A stretch of DNA of 64,000 bases. It comes from Chryseobacterium indologenes (GTDB lineage: Bacteria > Bacteroidota > Bacteroidia > Flavobacteriales > Weeksellaceae). The notes under the pieces are model-generated. The model ran no database searches and was not told the DNA's origin. It was given only the letters and a program-made list of their open reading frames with translations. Within the stretch, counting starts at the first letter, position 1, and every line of letters starts with the position of its first letter. The position numbers and the translations under genes were made by a program. Location: NCBI RefSeq assembly GCF_018362995.1, contig NZ_CP074372.1, positions 4,526,001 through 4,590,000 of the forward strand, written 5' to 3'. Below are positions 62,492-64,000 of the stretch, one piece after another.

Positions 62492-62521
62492 GTATTTTTA
62501 TGCTAGAAATTTTGAATTTAT

Positions 62522-62529
62522 TATTTTTG
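62522..62529 (+). promoter_or_regulatory. Promoter -7 element of the UbiA-type gene
   Basis: TATTTTTG fits TAnnTTTG, 17 bases before the ATG at 62547. Confidence 0.6.
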
Positions 62530-62546
62530 TACTTGAAATAACATAA

Positions 62547-63434
62547 ATGAAGAAATATTTAAAGCTGCTCCGTGTAGAGCAATGGGTGAAAAACCTTTTT
62601 GTATTTGTCCCTCTTTTCTTTTCAGGTAATATTACCAACATAGATCTGCTTACCAAAAGCATTTTCGCATTTGTTATATTTTCGCTTGCGGCCAGTGTTG
62701 TGTATATCCTGAATGATTACAATGATATTGAAGCAGACAGAAAACATCCTGAAAAAAGGAGAAGACCTTTAGCCAGTGGGGCTATTTCAAAAGCAACAGC
62801 TATAGGAATCCTTATCGGTCTGGTTATTACAGATATTGTTCTTGTATTTTTCACACAGCTCTACTTCCATGAGTTGCTTTGGAAGTTTGCTATCATCATC
62901 GGTTTCTATGTGATGATGAATCTGGCATATACATTTAGACTGAAACATGTTCCGATTATCGATATCTTTATTATCGCTATAGGATTTGTACTTCGTGTAT
63001 TGGCTGGAGGTTATATTACAGGTATCAGTATTTCACAATGGGCTATTCTCTTAACATTTGTACTGGCACTCGTGCTTGCAATTGGAAAAAGAAGGGGAGA
63101 GCTGATCAACGCACAGGTTTCAGGAAAAACAAGAAAGGCATTGGATGGATATAATGTTCAGTTTGCAGACATTGCATTATCCATTTCTATTACACTGGCT
63201 ATTGTGTGTTACCTGATGTTTACTCTGTCACCGGAAGTTCAGGAAAGATTCCATGAAAGAGTTTTTTATACGGTAATCTTCGTGGTTTTTGCCTTATTAA
63301 GATACCTTCAGCAGACTTTGGTCTACAACAGAACAGAATCTCCCACAAAAATTGTGTACAGAGACCGCTATATACAGGTTACCCTGGTACTTTGGGTGGC
63401 TGCATTTTTAATTCAAATTTATTTTAAGAAATGA
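62547..63434 (+). CDS. UbiA family prenyltransferase (decaprenyl-phosphate phosphoribosyltransferase-like)
   Basis: 295 residues with about eight or nine membrane helices. First aspartate motif NDYNDIEADRKHPEKRRRPLASG; start LLRVEQWVKNLFVFVPL. These features are shared with decaprenyl-phosphate phosphoribosyltransferase of mycobacteria (QWVKN, NDxxDxEADRxHPxKRxRP). It probably transfers phosphoribose from PRPP to a polyprenyl phosphate. Its stop overlaps the next gene by four bases, linking it to a DprE1-like oxidase. Confidence 0.8.
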   Translation: MKKYLKLLRVEQWVKNLFVFVPLFFSGNITNIDLLTKSIFAFVIFSLAASVVYILNDYNDIEADRKHPEKRRRPLASGAISKATAIGILIGLVITDIVLVFFTQLYFHELLWKFAIIIGFYVMMNLAYTFRLKHVPIIDIFIIAIGFVLRVLAGGYITGISISQWAILLTFVLALVLAIGKRRGELINAQVSGKTRKALDGYNVQFADIALSISITLAIVCYLMFTLSPEVQERFHERVFYTVIFVVFALLRYLQQTLVYNRTESPTKIVYRDRYIQVTLVLWVAAFLIQIYFKK

Positions 63435-64000
63435 AGCCGAATTTCACACAGAAAGTTACAAACTGGGGTAATTTCCCGGTAGTGGAGAAAGAAATGAGAT
63501 CAGAGGAAAGTTTCAAAAAAATAAAAGAATTTGTACTCAATCACAACGAAATTATTGCCAGAGGAAACGGAAGATGTTATGGAGATGCTTCGTTGGGAGA
63601 ATCTATATTTTCAACAAAAAAATTAAATAAGTTTATCAATTTTGACCGTTTAAACGGAGTGATAGAATGTGAATCCGGAGTGCTGCTTTCAGATGTTCTG
63701 GAAATTGCTGTTCCACAGGGATATTTTCTGTATGTTACTCCGGGTACAAAATTTGTATCAGTAGGAGGCGCAATAGCTTCTGATGTTCATGGAAAAAACC
63801 ATCATGCAGAAGGATGTTTCTCAGAATATGTGATTGAATTTAAACTCATGACAGAGAGCGGGGAGATCATTACCTGTTCCAGAGAAGAAAATTCAGAGAA
63901 ATTCTGGGCTACCATTGGTGGAATGGGACTTACAGGGATTATTCTTACGGCAAAATTTAAGCTTAAAAATATAGAATCCGCATACATTCGTCAGGAAAGC
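63431..64000 (+). CDS. DprE1-like FAD-binding oxidoreductase (partial, cut at the window end)
   Basis: 190 residues are visible and the frame is open to the window edge. The FAD-binding region has ARGNGRCYGDAS near 44-55 and PGTKFVSVGGAIASDVHGKNHH near 105-126, which is close to mycobacterial DprE1 (GGAIA-D-HGKNHH). DprE1 oxidises polyprenyl-phospho-ribose at C2. The start overlaps the UbiA-type stop (ATGA). A DprE2-like SDR would be expected next, outside the window. Confidence 0.82.
   Translation, partial: MKPNFTQKVTNWGNFPVVEKEMRSEESFKKIKEFVLNHNEIIARGNGRCYGDASLGESIFSTKKLNKFINFDRLNGVIECESGVLLSDVLEIAVPQGYFLYVTPGTKFVSVGGAIASDVHGKNHHAEGCFSEYVIEFKLMTESGEIITCSREENSEKFWATIGGMGLTGIILTAKFKLKNIESAYIRQES

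Noticed and set aside
1..64000. CRISPR arrays, insertion sequences with transposases, prophage genes, rRNA
   Set aside because: None were seen: no regularly spaced repeats of 25-40 bases, no transposase or phage structural gene, and no rRNA-like sequence.

Overview
The window is AT-rich chromosomal DNA from a member of the Bacteroidota, most likely a Chryseobacterium-like flavobacterium (family Weeksellaceae). The evidence is the gene content (GSCFA, WbqC, DUF5683, a long signal peptidase I, a PiT transporter with a DUF47 partner, FkbM, UbiA plus a DprE1-like oxidase), the near absence of Shine-Dalgarno sequences, and repeated promoter -7 elements of the Bacteroidetes type TAnnTTTG. In several genes this element overlaps an upstream in-frame start codon and so fixes the real start further downstream.

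Layout. 1-3.3 kb: core genes (end of a calcineurin-like phosphoesterase, an SDR, prmA, a secreted SH3-like protein). 3.3-15.4 kb: accessory block that looks like a decayed genomic island. It has two unknown genes, a minus-strand redox/detoxification cluster (quinone oxidoreductase, two SDRs, two alpha/beta hydrolases, an Old Yellow Enzyme) under a TetR regulator with four visible operator-like sites, and a large serine recombinase broken by a single-base frameshift. Degenerate direct repeats lie at both ends of the block. 15.5-23.5 kb: a tRNA-Arg/tRNA-Pro pair occurs twice, almost identically, bracketing 7.5 kb of small unknown genes and lipoproteins, a thermonuclease, an ABC exporter and an erythromycin-esterase-like gene. 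The second copy also carries tRNA-Ser and a clear promoter.

23.6-31.4 kb: cell-wall amidase, aspartate ammonia-lyase, and a small glycan locus (two glycosyltransferases, flippase, FkbM methyltransferase). 32-49.9 kb: housekeeping genes, including two DEAD-box helicases, phosphate uptake, polyprenyl synthetase, TatD, obgE, adk, hpt, and an ABC-F protein with a structured leader. 50-64 kb: purA, a TonB-type protein, parAB, DUF5683, dapB, lepB followed by a signal-peptidase paralogue that has lost both catalytic residues, WbqC, an S8 protease, lipocalin-like and OmpA lipoproteins, and a UbiA/DprE1-like pair cut by the window end.

The observations I rate highest are the apparently dead signal peptidase next to lepB, the duplicated tRNA pair and island architecture, the TetR operator set, the three copies of a two-palindrome intergenic repeat, the ABC-F leader, and the DPA-like gene pair at the right edge. 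All identifications come from reading the sequence. No database search was run.
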